From Niveibacterium sp. 24ML (GTDB taxonomy: Bacteria; Pseudomonadota; Gammaproteobacteria; Burkholderiales; Rhodocyclaceae): a stretch of 64,000 nt of DNA. The first letter of the stretch is position 1, and each line of letters starts with the position of its first letter. The position numbers and the translations under genes are program-made. The notes under the pieces were generated by a model, which saw only the letters and a list, made by a program, of their open reading frames with translations, made no database searches and was not told the DNA's origin. Shown piece after piece: positions 63,991 through 64,000 of this stretch. The DNA is taken from the NCBI RefSeq assembly GCF_026586805.1, contig NZ_JAPFHA010000011.1, forward strand, positions 1-64,000, read 5' to 3'.

Positions 63991-64000
63991 GATTCAAGGC

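Overview
The window is high-GC, gene-dense Gram-negative chromosome. It carries a [NiFe] NAD-reducing (Hox) hydrogenase, an EpsD/E/F/G plus exosortase B plus PEP-CTERM exopolysaccharide locus, two-partner secretion and RlmF. That combination points to a betaproteobacterium, probably Rhodocyclales or a Burkholderiales relative. The rank is inferred from gene content only. No rRNA, tRNA, insertion sequence, integrase or CRISPR array was recognised.

Layout. (1) 1-6118: a filamentous-haemagglutinin-type TpsA exoprotein, cut by the window edge, its TpsB transporter, a Tat-signal caspase-fold protein and an OmpA-like protein. (2) 6221-7237: a class 1 fructose-bisphosphatase homologue that has lost most metal and catalytic acidic residues. 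(3) 7381-21145: a complete hydrogenase locus. hypF-hypC-hypD-hypE run leftward. A divergent unit runs rightward with two successive, diverged HoxF-HoxU diaphorase pairs, then hoxY, hoxH, hoxW, hypA and hypB. (4) 21293-22333: GMP reductase. (5) 22401-26927: a four-gene 2-oxoacid oxidoreductase operon whose last gene fuses a GltD-like NAD(P)H flavoprotein to a ferredoxin domain. (6) 27076-30985: a beta-alanine/omega-amino-acid catabolic pair with a divergent LysR regulator. (7) 31055-56992: the exopolysaccharide locus. Conserved genes are the priming transferase, EpsL, a PEP-CTERM protein with a very good sigma-54 promoter, EpsD, EpsE, EpsF, EpsG, XrtB and EpsI. They are followed by a visibly AT-richer cassette (flippase, UDP-glucose dehydrogenase, an acyltransferase remnant, glycosyltransferases, a secreted glycosidase-like protein, a polymerase). 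High-GC sugar-nucleotide genes (mutase, rmlBDAC, an NDP-sugar synthase) close the locus. (8) 57061-63990: arginase, RlmF, an ATP-grasp-like protein of unknown function, an enoyl-CoA hydratase, and the molybdenum cofactor genes mobB-moeA-moaD-moaE.

Working together: the Hox enzyme would exchange electrons between H2 and NAD(P)H, matured by the HypA-F set and HoxW encoded alongside. The nearby 2-oxoacid oxidoreductase carries its own NAD(P)H module and so could share that pool. The EPS locus predicts a Wzx/Wzy-type polymer with a hexose-1-phosphate primer, dTDP-rhamnose and UDP-glucuronate, coupled to exosortase-B sorting of a PEP-CTERM protein under probable RpoN control.

The observations most worth a second look are the doubled HoxFU diaphorase, the FBPase-like probable pseudoenzyme, the sigma-54 promoter of the PEP-CTERM gene, the NAD(P)H-linked 2-oxoacid oxidoreductase, and the permuted-looking ATP-grasp protein.
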